Of a stretch of DNA of 64,000 nucleotides, positions 34,301-45,018 are shown one piece after another. The translations under genes and the position numbers were made by a program. Position 1 is the stretch's first letter. Every line of letters begins with the position of its first letter. The notes below the pieces were generated by a model. That model was given only the letters and a program-made list of their open reading frames with translations. It did no database searches and was not told the origin of the DNA. Origin of the DNA: Melastoma dodecandrum (Eukaryota; Streptophyta; Magnoliopsida; Myrtales; Melastomataceae); assembly GCA_029817715.1 (NCBI GenBank), contig JARUPY010000079.1, positions 3,626,988-3,690,987 on the forward strand. The letters run 5' to 3'.

Positions 34301-35530
34301 CACAACAAATAATTCAAGACATTTGCGTACATCAAACAGAACAGAGCGACAATGACCAGCATATATTTAGAGTCAAGGCCTTACAAAGAGAAAATATATC
34401 ACAAAGTCAATGTATGCACAGTCATCAATAAGTAAATGAGAGCTAGAGCCTTACAATGCTAGCAAGGTAACCCCAAGATCTCGATATGGTTCGCAGAGGC
34501 AACATTCTAAGAACTGCCGCCTAGGAATTTCACGAAGACAGGAAACGTCAGTTAGATACCACCTTTCTCAAAAACAACCCATGACAAGAGGGAAGCCATA
34601 AAATGGTCCACACCAACCCTATACCTTTAAATCCGGCTGAAACCCTACTTCAATTTCCTTCACCCGTGCTTCTTCCATCTGCATGGCAGCAATCAATTCA
34701 AACTTATAGTCAAAAGCTATACTGCCAGTTACAAACTACTTAATATATGGTGATCAAACTGACAACATCCTAACCCTAGAAAGTAACATCTTTGCTGGCA
34801 AGCACTGCATTTTGGTTGTTTCACCCATTCGAAGCATACTATAGCACAAGTGTTCTTGTTCAAGTTCCTACTTCTCTCCAAGCTAGAAATAAAAAACACA
34901 TTACAAAGCCAAAAGGTGCCAACGCAAACTTAGGTCTAGTGGGCCAGAGTAAAAATCTGTCTGACATGAGGCCCGAATGATGAATTCCCCAAAAAATTTA
35001 AGGTCTTGCAGATAGGGATGATGAATACATGCACCAATAACCTTTTTATCTCCATAAAGGCGACGAGCATGAAGAGCACTGAGCATAAGCAGAGTCGCCA
35101 CAGTCGCGCCTGGTACTAAGTAGTTACTCCCATCTGCACAGAAAAAAACTCCAGTTATACTCGCACCCCACAACCCTTAAACACCGAATTTCAACGAACA
35201 CCACGAGAACTAACTAAACCAAGCAAAGACCCAGAAACTGCCACAAACCATAGTCCCAACAAAAGGAAGGGAATTTTCTTCTCAAGTCGCCAAAAGCTGT
35301 TGCTTCCATGCATCACGCGAACAACACAAAGGAGAAAGAGAAAAAGAGAGAAAGTGATTGGTTGTACCTTTGGAGTGGTGGTGGTGGTTGCTGTTGTTGA
35401 GGGAAGCCGGAGGGGAAGGTGGGCGGTTGCGGAATCCTTTGGGGAAGAGGGAAGTTAGGAACCGTCGCCTGCCGTGGGCTTGGAAGGGAAAGTGGGCAAC
35501 GCTCCGGTGAGGCCGCGGAGACAACCTCAT
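31311..35530 (-). CDS. PSD1: phosphatidylserine decarboxylase, mitochondrial type (PSD1), intact, 12 exons
   Basis: Converts phosphatidylserine to phosphatidylethanolamine at the mitochondrial inner membrane. Exons (minus): 35368-35530, 35042-35133, 34625-34678, 34455-34520, 33695-33755, 33459-33568, 33124-33368, 32706-32815, 32117-32184, 31768-31845, 31564-31686, 31311-31466. Sum 1326 nt, 441 residues, all phases agree. An Arg-rich, His-rich presequence ([16 protein letters not shown]) is followed by a membrane helix in exon 2 ([20 protein letters not shown]). PSD motifs: LVSPVDG (about 182-188), [56 protein letters not shown] at about 394-402 holds the Gly-Ser where the proenzyme self-cleaves and Ser becomes the pyruvoyl cofactor. 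Ends GQALGRWRE. Intron 4 (33756-34454) contains a TRIM insertion. Confidence 0.95.
33862..33952 (-). repeat. TRIM 3' LTR (91 bp)
   Basis: Direct repeat of 34160-34250 with 5 mismatches; begins TG and ends CA. Confidence 0.93.
33994..34111. repeat. 51-bp tandem duplication inside the TRIM
   Basis: 33994-34044 and 34061-34111 are near-identical 51-bp units (tttgcgctag...ataccggcatcac) separated by 16 bp. They make up half of the TRIM interior. Confidence 0.8.
34144..34156 (-). other. TRIM primer-binding site
   Basis: Minus strand TGGTATCAGAGCC, complement of initiator-Met tRNA, about three bases inside the 5' LTR. Confidence 0.85.
34160..34250 (-). repeat. TRIM 5' LTR (91 bp)
   Basis: Direct repeat of 33862-33952; adjacent to the primer-binding site on the minus strand. 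Confidence 0.93.
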
Positions 35531-36075
35531 CGTCGTCTACCGGGGTGTGTTCCGGGCAAAATGAGGCGGTCCTGGCGGCTCTGGCGCAACAGTCTTTCCG
35601 AACAAGGGTTTTGAACACTTCGTCCGTTCGGACAAGAACAAGTGTTTCCTATCACTATGTCCGGGTTGCAATCAGTCGGGCCCAATCAAAATATAAAAGC
35701 CCCAAAAGTAAAAGAGTTGATTAAAGTTCATGGTACCCAAATATATAGTTGATTTTAATAAAAATTTATCGTCCTTTAGTATTTTTTAAAATTTCGATCG
35801 TATTTTATAATTTTTTAAAACTACCGGTATAAACTTACAAAACTCACCCAAAGAAAGAAGGCAAAGGTGAAGAAGGAGAAGGGTTCTCTTGTACATATAT
35901 ATATATACATATAAAGGATAACACATACATAATTCACATCTGCTGGTAAAGACTCCACCTTGCCTGTGCATGCACCAGCTTTCTTTTCTGTTTTCAGGCA
36001 CAAAGATGGAAATATAGACTGCGAACATTTTTACATTATGGCGTCGCTTTGCAGCCGCCAGTTAGGTGATGCCAT
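35531..36075. other. PSD1 promoter/leader and PTPMT 3' flank
   Basis: 35531-35640 is the GC-rich leader of PSD1. 35700-35850 is AT-rich and loosely resembles 5340-5420. A TA repeat lies at 35896-35910. 35860-36075 probably holds the 3' UTR of the phosphatase. No other gene. Confidence 0.4.
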
Positions 36076-38179
36076 CTAGTAGACGTGGATGTCGACGCTG
36101 ATGCCTTCAATGTGATTACTCCGGATGGAATGGCAGTTCTCGGTGCCCGACTTCTCTTCTCCAGATATCTTTGAATGTGCATGGCAGCGGAGCCACAGGC
36201 AAGAGATCCTCTCCAGTGCCGCCTGACTGGCGACTCGCACCTGGTAGATGACCCTAAAGTCCGCCCATATTTCGGATCTCAAAGTGTTGTGTCCTGCGAG
36301 GGGGTCATACCCTACTAGATCTGATTCTGTTACCACGACTACAGAGGCATCGTCGAATGATACTCGAGGGGACTAGTTCGAGGTTGCTTCTCGAAATGCT
36401 TTCAACTTGACGACAGATGAAACCGTTCTTCATCTTCAGGCGATAAAATTGCTGAACAGCCTGAGATAAGGAAAACGCATAAAATCTCACCATAGCCCAC
36501 GCTTTTTTTTTTTAAAGCAAACGCACATATTCCAAAACCAAAAGTTGGACAGATGAGTAAGCATTCTAAAACAGAAGACACCAACAACCCAATGTGAAAG
36601 GGTGAAGCAATACCTGCCACTGAGCAGAAGCTAAGAGGACTCGCGGTCGAATAGACTTGAGATAATCGTAGCCTTCATGAGGTGTCATCTCTTTGTGTTG
36701 AACCTTGAACATAAAAACAAGTATATCAGGAGAAGTAGAACTTATCAAAAACAAATTGAAGCTTCAATTATTGATTACTGACCAGGTAGCAGATCACAAT
36801 GGTTGTGCTACGACCCCGTCCAGCTTTACAATGAACATACGTAGTTTGCCCACAGGAGGCATTTTCTTTGTCAAAACACCCATTAACAGATAACTCAGCT
36901 TCTTTTCATGACAAATAGATTAGCATAATAAAATGCTTCTACTAGCCACAAGTTAGACGACCGCTTTCATGCTACAACTCGAAGTCTTTATGGCTGAAGC
37001 TATGACGGCAAACTTAAAACATAAAATGCTTACTATGTATAAAGTCAACAGCTTGGCAGATATCATGCAGTGATGGAGCAAAGCAATAGTCTCTAGTAGG
37101 AATCACCAAATGTTTGATGTCATAAGCCTGTAAATGAATAAGATCCCCACTTAATAAGAACAAGCAAATTTACACTTAACTCAATAGAGATCACACACAA
37201 CCAGAAACCTGAAAACCTTGAACATTCAACCGGTATTCATTTTAAGGGATAATAATAAAGCACATGCATAAGGCCCGTATAAAAGTTTTAATACACATAC
37301 ACCAGAATGACTCCAACACAAGGGGAAGGGGCAAGACAAAGATTTGACTTTTGGATGGACACGGATAGTAGCAACATTCAACACCAGCAGTCTGCGGAAA
37401 GCACTGTCACCTTGTAAAGAGCGGTCGGAACCAAGGTTTCATACGGCTCATTTAACGTTATAACCCCTTTCACGCCAAGTTCCTTTAGGCAGGGCACGTC
37501 AGCAGGGAATGGAACTGCACCAAGCAGTATGAACTGAAATAATGGAACACAGGAAGGATTTAGCAACACTTCATCCCACATCATGTTCACACATACATCC
37601 CTTCACAAATAGTAATAAGCTAATTTCGACAGGTATAAATCAGCAATCAATAGTACCGAAACTTACTAATTAACTCCATACAAAAAAAAACATTAGTATT
37701 CATCAACCCTGTCCTAAATAAACCAATCAACCGTTCAAAATAATCAATCAACATCCTACGTATCCCAGATTATCCACCGAGATCCACCAACCTCAAAATC
37801 CAATAGAACCACAACCACTTCTATTTACTAGATCAAGCATCTGAAATAATGTCTCTACTACATCAATTAACACATCCATCCCAAAAATCACACAATCAAA
37901 TCAAACCCAAAAAAAAAAGAAAAAAAAAGCCACAAATCCTTTTACCTGATCAACCCGATCCCACCATCGAAACTCGGGCTGAACCCTATTCCTAACGACG
38001 TTGTACAGCAACGTCGGATAAAACAAAAACCTAGCTCCGGCCCCGATCAACAACCTCTTCACGCCGCCACCATCCACAACGACGACCACTCCATCGCCCT
38101 TACCCCTCCCATCACCAACGACCCCTTCTTCCTGAGAGCTGCGACCCACCTCCCCTTCCTTCAATTCCTCAATATACAT
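36076..38179 (-). CDS. PTPMT1: PTPMT-type dual-specificity phosphatase (phosphatidylglycerophosphate phosphatase), 6 exons, frameshift in the last exon
   Basis: The plant PTPMT1/DSP8 family removes phosphate from phosphatidylglycerophosphate to give phosphatidylglycerol. Exons (minus): 37946-38179, 37411-37533, 37034-37127, 36783-36865, 36614-36703, 36076-36460. Start MYIEELKEGE at 38179 matches the family. An in-frame ATG at 38257 would add a hydrophobic 26-residue extension. Motifs: GARFLFYPTLLYNVVRN, FRWWDRVDQFILLGAVPFP, VKGVITLNEPYETLVP, IPTRDYCFAPS, then the P-loop VHCKAGRGRSTTIVICYLV with catalytic Cys163 and Arg169, and SIRPRVLLASAQWQ. The last exon is 385 nt, one base too many. At the CCCC run (plus-strand GGGG at about 36368-36371) the frame leaves the conserved tail (VTESDLVGYDP...ISCLWL...GISVDIHVY), which continues in the next frame to TAG at 36076. 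As written, the protein ends at 36305 with an intact catalytic domain. Confidence 0.88.
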
Positions 38180-38428
38180 AATCGAAAGATAGGAGCTTAC
38201 CGCCAAAGAAAGAAAAAAAAGGAGAAGAAAAACGAGGATCGGGTGCCCTAATTTCACATGCCAGCGGATCGATGGGAGGCAAAAGTTTGTCGGAATCGGA
38301 ACGTAGGAAGATTCGACCGAAAGGAAGGGATTTTCGGTAGTGGGTGGGGGAAAATGTTGGGGCTATGGAATCAAGGAAATGGGGAAAGTAAATGGTGGAT
38401 GTCGTAAAACAAAGAAAGGGAAGGTGGA

Positions 38429-38807
38429 GAGGTTCGTACGGATTAACACTATTTTCCAAAAAAATTCGCAAAAAATGTTCAAAATTTTATAATTACGTAA
38501 AATTTATCGATGGGGCGCGTTTAGAGGGCGGGTTTTGAGAACCCACCCTCGGTGTAAAATGCGGGGGTAGGTTTCCAAAATCCGCCCCTATGCGGGATGC
38601 GCAGTTCCAATTAAGGTGCGTTTTGAAAACCCGTCCTCATATGAAGACGATTTCTCAAAACGCGCTCCTCGAATACTTGAAAAAAATTTTCAAGTGCCGG
38701 GGAGGGCCGGTCTTATTTCCAAAAGGGACGGTTTTTGAGAACCTGTCCGCGCCCCTTACATAGTTTAACAAGGGGTGGGTTTTGAAAACCCGCCCCCGCC
38801 CCGACTA
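38429..38807 (+). repeat. left terminal inverted repeat of the MULE
   Basis: Pairs with 41080-41441 read on the other strand. Matching blocks include tttccRaaaaaattcgc, atggggcgcgttt, cccctatgcgggatgcgcag and aacaaggggYgggtttt. It is built of repeated short palindromes of the type GGGCGGGTTTTGAGAACCCGTCC. Confidence 0.85.
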
Positions 38808-38859
38808 AAGACGTCGGGGTCTTCCTCTCCTGACCTTGTTTCTTATCGCCCCTCACGAA

Positions 38860-39065
38860 ACCAATGCCCGAATCGCCCTAACGTCCGGCCGTCCGTCCTC
38901 CTCCCTCCTGACCTTATTTCTCCCGGCCGTTCGACCTTATCGCCCCTCTCCCGAAGTTGTTTTTCTCGGCCGTCCCTCCCTCCCTCCGGCCTCCGTCCTC
39001 CTTCGGGCCGTCCGTCCTCCCTCCGGCCGTCCCTCCCGTCGTCCGTGCCGTCCCTCCGTCATTGT
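38860..39065 (+). repeat. CCTCC/GGCCGTCC-rich low-complexity block
   Basis: Imperfect tandem units of ggccgtccctccctc type directly inside the left MULE terminus. The open frames here are compositional artefacts. Confidence 0.6.
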
Positions 39066-39382
39066 AAGCGTTTATTATCGTTAAATTAGGTTTAGTTGAT
39101 TTTTTTAGTGATTTAACTATGTTTAGTTGAATTTAAGTAGGTTATTTAGGGATATATGAAATTTAGTTGAATTTAAAGTATGATTAGTTGAATTTAGGGA
39201 TATATGAAATTTGGTTTAATTTAGGGTTAGCGGATATTTGGTTTATTTGAATTTAGGGTTATTTGATTTTAGGGGTTATTTGAATTTAGGGATTAATTGT
39301 ACATTTTCTTAATAATTGTAGGTATTTTGAAGTGGCAAGAAGCCATTATTCTTAGACATCGTAAGTATTATCTTACGTTTCA

Positions 39383-40912
39383 ATGTCGCACGTACATTTA
39401 CTTTTGTATGGAAATGGGAAAGTTATTGATAGTGGTGAATGAGTTGGTTATAGTAGGGGTCCGCTGAAACGTTTGAAGGTATCGGGTGATATTGATTATG
39501 TGCAATTGGAAAGGGTTATCGCTAATGCAATGAGATTGAACGAAGGAAGTAGGTTGGAAATATGTCATAGATATCCCGTACCTTCGTATACCGCGTCTGG
39601 CATTAAGTTCGTCCTAGTACCTATTGGTGATGATGAGGATGTGGGATTGTTGTGCGAATTTGCTATCTGCAATGGTGATCGCATTCAAGAAATATATGTT
39701 ACATCAGTTTCTGGTTATTATGGCAATAAAGAGAGGCGGGAAGTTCAAGAAGTATGCATGGTGGTAATATGGGGGAATAAGATCGTAGGAGTAAATGTGA
39801 ATCAGGAAAGCTTTAATATTGTGCATGATAACCCTGTAAATAGGAATGTGGGTGAAAATAGTCGTCGGTTGACTCCGATGTTCGAAGGATGTAGCCGTTA
39901 TGATGGTATGATGGGGATGGTGATGATGAGGAGGGTGATGATAACGATGGGGATGGTCATGAATATGGTGATCATGAATATGATGATTATGAAGATGGTG
40001 ATCCGTTTGAATGTTTGGAACGTGACTTAGGCGATCAAGGAGAGATGGACGAAATGATGTATCAACAATATGAGAATGATATAATTGAGTTTATAGTTCT
40101 GATAATGACGTCGATACTGATGAGGAAATATTTAGTAGGGGAAGTTAGTAGGAGACGTGTATGGGATGCGAAGAGGGAGGCGTGTTCACTTGAATATGGT
40201 GATTGGGATGAAACCTATAATGAGTTGCAGCACTCAATTTTCCTTGTTTAACATATATTCATTTACGTCGTTCATATTGTGTGACAGCTGAAGAATTTTA
40301 GAAAGATCAAGCTACGATCTGACCAGCCGGAGCTCGTCTCTCTTGACGAGGACTCCATGGAAATGCTCAGAGAGTACGGTCCGGTTCGACTATATGGTCG
40401 AACCGGTGGTTTGGAAGACCAACCGGCGTTTGAGTTCCTGCCTCCACATGATGAACAGTACTTCGAGGGCGATGCTGAAGGAGGACAGTACTTCGAGCCA
40501 ATTGACAAGGAGGACATGCCACATGAAGGACAACCCTTCGACAGAGATGTGGACATGCCACAAGCATATGACGATCCCGTATTTGACGAGGAGGGTCATG
40601 AAGTGCGGGAAGGGATGCTGATATCACAAATTACTCACGTGGATGCCGAGTACTGCACGCCACATTTTGAGGTTGGGTCGAGTTAGACTCCTGTAGCTCC
40701 GATTAAAGGAGCGGGAGAATTTGGGTAAGCTCAATCAAATTTTGAAGTTTCGTTATAGTTAAACTCAACTAACATAACCTTTTTCAGGTACGACCATTTC
40801 GGAGAGCCATCTCAAGTTACACAGTTATTCCCGAGCGACTCGTCGGAGCAGCGTCCCGTTCTTATACCATATGTGAGGAGGAGATCGAGTAGACGTAGAG
40901 GGAATTAGAATG
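39383..40912 (+). pseudogene. MULE transposase remnant: PB1-like N-terminus, acidic linker, C-terminal piece
   Basis: From ATG 39383 the frame reads MSHVHLLLYGNGKVIDSGE, a TGA at 39440, then RGPLKRLKVSGDIDYVQL, LEICHRYPVP and FVLVPIGDDEDVGLLCEF. This is the PB1-like domain seen at the start of many plant MULE transposases. A Gly/Asp/Glu/His linker (GDDEEGDDNDGDGHEYGDHE) follows in another frame at about 39905-40010. After what looks like a splice acceptor near 40287-40310, 40310-40686 reads FRK...LVSLDEDSMEMLREYGP and FDRDVDMPQAYDDPVFDEE. 40790-40905 reads YDHFGEPSQVTQ...PYVRRRSSRR. Zinc finger, DDE core and SWIM are missing, so the product cannot transpose DNA. Confidence 0.68.
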
Positions 40913-41079
40913 GTCTTCGTATTTGTAAACCATTATGTACTTTGATGTTTGGATGTATTTCAGTGATGTTTTACATATAAATCAGTGCATTTTCTGAGAT
41001 GTGAAGTGTTTCCGATTGTTGTAACTAAAAATGTTTCAATCGAACAGGGATGGTTACTAAAACAAATTACACTCCAACA

Positions 41080-41441
41080 TAGTCGTGGCGGGGGCGGGAT
41101 TTAAAAACCCGCCCCTTGTTAAAGTAAGAGAGGGGCGGGTTTTGGGAACCCGTCCCTTCTGGGAGTAAGGGGAAGCCCCCTCGTATGTACTTGGAAAAAT
41201 TTTCAAGTGTCCGAGGGACGCGTTTTGGGAACCTGTCTTCATGGGAGGACGAGTTCTCAAAACGCGCCTTAATGAGGACTGCGCATCCCGCATAGGGGCG
41301 TGTTTTGGAAACCCGCCCCCCGCATTTCGCCCTCTTTGTTATTCAAGGGGTGCGTTTTGAAAACGCGCCCCATTGATGGGTGTACTTTGACCGTTTTTCG
41401 CGAATTTTTTCGGAAACTAACTGTTGATCCGTACAAACCTC
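41080..41441 (-). repeat. right terminal inverted repeat of the MULE
   Basis: Inverse complement of the left terminus with small indels; same palindromic modules. Confidence 0.85.
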
Positions 41442-41631
41442 AGGAGGAGGAAATACAATAATTCACGATAGAGAAGCGAATAAAATCTTGTTTATTTTTT
41501 AATGGTACATGTATAATATCTCTTTAGGAACTTATAATGAAAGAAAATTAAATTATAATAGTAATTGAAGAATTAATTAAAGGTTAAATGTGAGTTATAA
41601 TGGACATTCATAATAAATATATTTACAATAC
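41442..41631 (-). repeat. copia LTR copy (low coordinate), probably truncated
   Basis: Homologous to 44826-45018. Followed on the plus strand by actcccc, the complement of a polypurine tract. Confidence 0.6.
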
Positions 41632-41859
41632 TCCCCTTAAATGTCAGTCGTTATAAACCTTTCCATGAAAAACTTGTGAGAAAAAAATCATAGTAAAGTA
41701 AAAAGGTAAAAGAATGAATTTGGCGAATATTATGACAATACTAGGTAATATAGATATAATTATGGAGAAGTTGATCAATCATGGGTTAAAAAAAAAGACT
41801 TGCTTATATTGAATTTATTTATTTTTTCGTACAATACATTTACTCCGTCTATTAGTAAT

Positions 41860-43990
41860 ATCAATTTAAATCTCCAAATTTGCGTATTTCAATTTTATGC
41901 ACCAGACTTTTAAAAAATTGTTGTAGGCAAAGCCTTTGTGAATAAATCTGCAAGATTTTATTATGAACGTATTTGTTGAACATCAATTATCACCACTCTT
42001 CTGGAGATCGTAAGTGAAAAAGAATTTCGGTGATATATGTTTCGTTCTATCACATTTGATATATCATCCATTTAATTGAGCAATGCAAGCAATATTATCC
42101 TCATATAAAATTGTTGGGATATTTTTATTTACGAATAAGCCACATAACCCTCGAATGCGATGTATCATTGATCTAAACCAATGCACATTCTCTACTGGCT
42201 TCATGAATTTGCAATAATCTCAGAATGATTAGATGATATGGCAGTAACTGTTTGTTTTATAGATCTCCAAGATATAGCAGTACCACCACATGTAAATAAA
42301 TAGCCCGTTTGTGATTTACCATTATGAGGGTCGGATAAGTATCATGCATACTGCTTATCCAATCAATTTTGCTTCAGACATATACGGATAATACAATCCC
42401 CATGTCCATAGTTTCCTCGAAGATACCGAAAAATGTGCTTAATTCCATTCCAATGTCTTTTCGTAAGTGAAGAACTATATCTCGCTAATAAATTCACTGT
42501 AAATGATATATCAGGTCTAGTATGACTAGTAAGAATACATTCGTACCCCAATATCACTAAGCTATGGTACTTCAAGACCAATTAGTTCTTCATCATTCAT
42601 TCGAGGTCGAAATGGGTCTTTATTTACATCAAGCGATCTCACGATCATTGGACTACTCAAGGGATGCGTTTTATCCAAGTAAAAATCTTTTTAACATTTT
42701 TTATGTATAAGCAGATTGATGGACAAAAATTTCATTCTCTAAATATTTCTGTATGCCAAGACATAACTTCAATTTTACCAGATCTTTTATCTCAAATTCT
42801 TTCTTGAAATAATCAAACTGTTTCAAACAGTTCATCAATGGTTCAAATAATATTTAGAATCGTCAACATAAATCGTGATTATTACAAATATGTGATCCAG
42901 ATCACTTATTATAAATACACATGAACATATTAGATTCATTTTGATATCCATTTTTCAATAATATATTCACCAGAGAAAGTTTATATCACATACTGGTTGA
43001 GATTGGTTTCAATCCATATAGAGATATGCCATAATTTGACTGAGTAAACGGTATTGTCGACGATCTGAATTATATGCTTTCTTGGCACATTTTGGAATCA
43101 TTCAGGAAGTTTCACATGTATATTGTCGTATCTCAAGAGAGCCATATAAGATATGCTTGTAACGAACATCCATTAATCTCATCGCCAACTTCTTCATGGA
43201 ATGATAAAAACTAATCAGATATCTAAATCTTGTTGGATCAACACTACAGGAGAATAGGTCTCCTCACTAATCTCTATGCAACAAGTCGTGCCTTAATAAT
43301 CTGACAATCTCATTTTTGTCATTTCTTTTCCTTTACAAATACCCATTTATTAACCAGATAGATTTTACACCTTCAGGTATAGCGGACTATAAGTCCAAAA
43401 ACTTTATGTTTTGCGAGAGATTTTAAGTCTGAGCTTCTATCGTTATTTTTGTCTATTTTAGCCAATTTATTTTTTTGTTTGCAATTCTTCGATAGACTTT
43501 GGTTCAAGATCCTCGTCTTTAGTTACAATATCGCATGCTATAGGCATATGCAAAATTTTCATCGGATTTTATCTCAATTCCATCTCTTTCCAGTCAAAAC
43601 ATAAATAGAATAGAGAAGATCTCTTCTAATTTCATGTACTTGTGATTCTTTCTAGAATCATTTTCTCAAATGTGATATCCATTTCATGCGGATAAACTTT
43701 TAAAAGCTCAAACAAATTTCTCTGAAGACTTAAAGGAATACAACGCATTATCGATACAAATATTTGTTCCTCTACGATAATAATAGATATTTGCTCTTCC
43801 GGAGCCCTCAATGATTTTTTGTACTTCCAGATTATCGTATCAGACAATATTGTATTGTGTTCATTACCAAGACGGTAAATGAATTTCTTGCTTTTCAAAA
43901 ATAATATGCGTTGATGTCGTTGTCTACTGAGACTAGTGGCATTTTTCGTATGTGTCGAGAATTCGCTTCGGGGAACCTCCATTTTCTTCA
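41860..43990 (-). pseudogene. copia reverse transcriptase / RNase H remnant
   Basis: With many stops the minus strand still reads RT pieces (WLINGYL*RKRNDKNEIVR near 43340; FRYLIS...MRLMDVRY..LYGSL near 43180; LYGLK...NILLKNGYQNE near 42980). The hinge follows (SSPMIVRSLDVNKDPFRPRM near 42640; TRPDISFTVNLLARYSSSLT near 42490). RNase H pieces are IPTILYEDNIACIAQLNG, DRTKHISPKFFFT and SCRFIHKGFAYN down to 41900. All are hallmark copia segments in correct order. Confidence 0.82.
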
Positions 43991-44059
43991 TGATATGAAA
44001 ATAAAAATATTAAGATTTAAAGATAACATAAGCAAATAATAATTAATAATACAAAGGAT

Positions 44060-44800
44060 ATGCAATCTAAGCTTTATTATCAATCGAGTGAGTGGTTACT
44101 GTGATAGTCTTTATGCTTAAAAGGTCTGGGTTTTCTGAAATTTGTGATTGGTGATAAATTGTATAAAAAACTTTAATTATGTTAACTTGTAAAATGAATT
44201 CTGCGATTTACTTACGTTTCTATTATTTATCATTTCTGGAGAATCTGCCGCAGCGACTCTGAGATGAGACATCTAGATGTACTTCCATGATCCGCTTACA
44301 TATGAGGGTACAATCGAGATCAACTGCGCTTCATAAGGCAATCGTTCCGGAGACTATTCCGCATTACTCGGGAACCGAGTGTCCCCTGCCCCTTCTGGAA
44401 AAAGATGAGATTCACCTTTCTGGGAATCGACTGATCAAAGATATTCACAGCCTTTTGAGATACTTAAGCGTTCGAGGATACACGCCTTCTGGGACGATGG
44501 ATTACGCTTTGATGACGACCGGATTCCGCTTTGCGGGCATCATTGTAATTTACGACCTAATCCACTCCCTCTTTCGCTTCGAGCGCAACATCTGCGCGAG
44601 ATGCTCTGCAGTGCGAAGTCATTCCTTTTATCCTGCGCGATATATATCGATAAATCTATTAAAAAAAATATCTCTTGCTCAGCTAAATACGCAGCGTGTA
44701 TAGTAATTCACCGAGCGTTTACAAATCTCGCAGATATTATACCATCCGGGAAACAGGATAATTCAGAAAAAATCGTACCTTTATTTTATTAAGTACAGAA
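44060..44800. other. unexplained GC-richer segment inside the copia remnant
   Basis: Between AT-rich copia sequence lies about 450 bp of normal GC content with a 138-codon plus-strand open frame (44287-44703; LHKAIVPETIPHYSGTECPL, SGNRLIKDIHSLLRYLSVRG). No domain is recognised on either strand. It may be captured host DNA or another element. Confidence 0.4.
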
Positions 44801-44825
44801 AATAGCTTGGTGTTGATAACATATC

Positions 44826-45018
44826 TCGTTTTAATAAAACGGAAAGAAAGAGCAAAAGCAGGAATAGAAGCGAGAGAAGGAGGAAATAAACAAGAATACA
44901 CCGAAGAGAGAAAGGGAAGAAAACTCTTGTTTATTTCCAAATAGTATATATACAATAGTAATTAGAGGTAAACGAGGAGGATTCAAATAATGGTACATTC
45001 CAAAACAATATATTTACA
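44826..45018 (-). repeat. copia LTR copy (high coordinate)
   Basis: Shares aggaggaaat...tcttgtttattt...aatggtacat...atagtaatt...aatatatttaca with 41442-41631, in the same order and orientation. Confidence 0.6.

Larger units (their letters stand above)
38429..41441 (+). mobile_element. Mutator-like element (MULE), non-autonomous deletion derivative, about 3.0 kb
   Basis: Long terminal inverted repeats (about 380 and 362 bp) flank a 2.3-kb interior. The interior keeps the N-terminal PB1-like domain of a MULE transposase, an acidic linker and a C-terminal piece, but not the catalytic DDE domain or SWIM finger. Outer ends share gaggttYgtacggat. Flanks give only a poor candidate for a 9-bp target duplication (aggtggaga / aggaggagg), so insertion was old or the ends are eroded. 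It lies upstream of the PTPMT gene and next to a copia remnant. Confidence 0.82.
41442..45018 (-). mobile_element. Ty1/copia retrotransposon remnant with both LTRs partly preserved
   Basis: Minus strand. 5' LTR 44826-45018, then a primer-site-like TTATCAACACCAAGC, an atypical middle (44060-44800), integrase tail and RT/RNase H remnant 41860-43990, a polypurine tract (minus AGGGGAGTATTG near 41632-41645), then a 3' LTR remnant 41442-41631. The interior is too short for a full element, so gag and most of integrase are deleted or replaced. Its low end abuts the MULE terminus, which may have inserted into or deleted part of the 3' LTR. Confidence 0.7.

Noticed and set aside
35313..35618. Upstream Met frame (MFKTLVRKDCC...) as the PSD1 start
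   Set aside because: Only the frame starting at 35530 reaches the GTACAA donor with the phase that joins exon 2.
35700..35850. AT-rich segment resembling 5340-5420 (attttataattttttaaaact, accggtataaac)
   Set aside because: The match is short and AT-biased; not enough to claim a repeat family.
38775..39089. Arg/Pro/Ser-rich open frame inside the MULE left end
   Set aside because: Product of the CCTCC/GGCCGTCC low-complexity block, not a gene.
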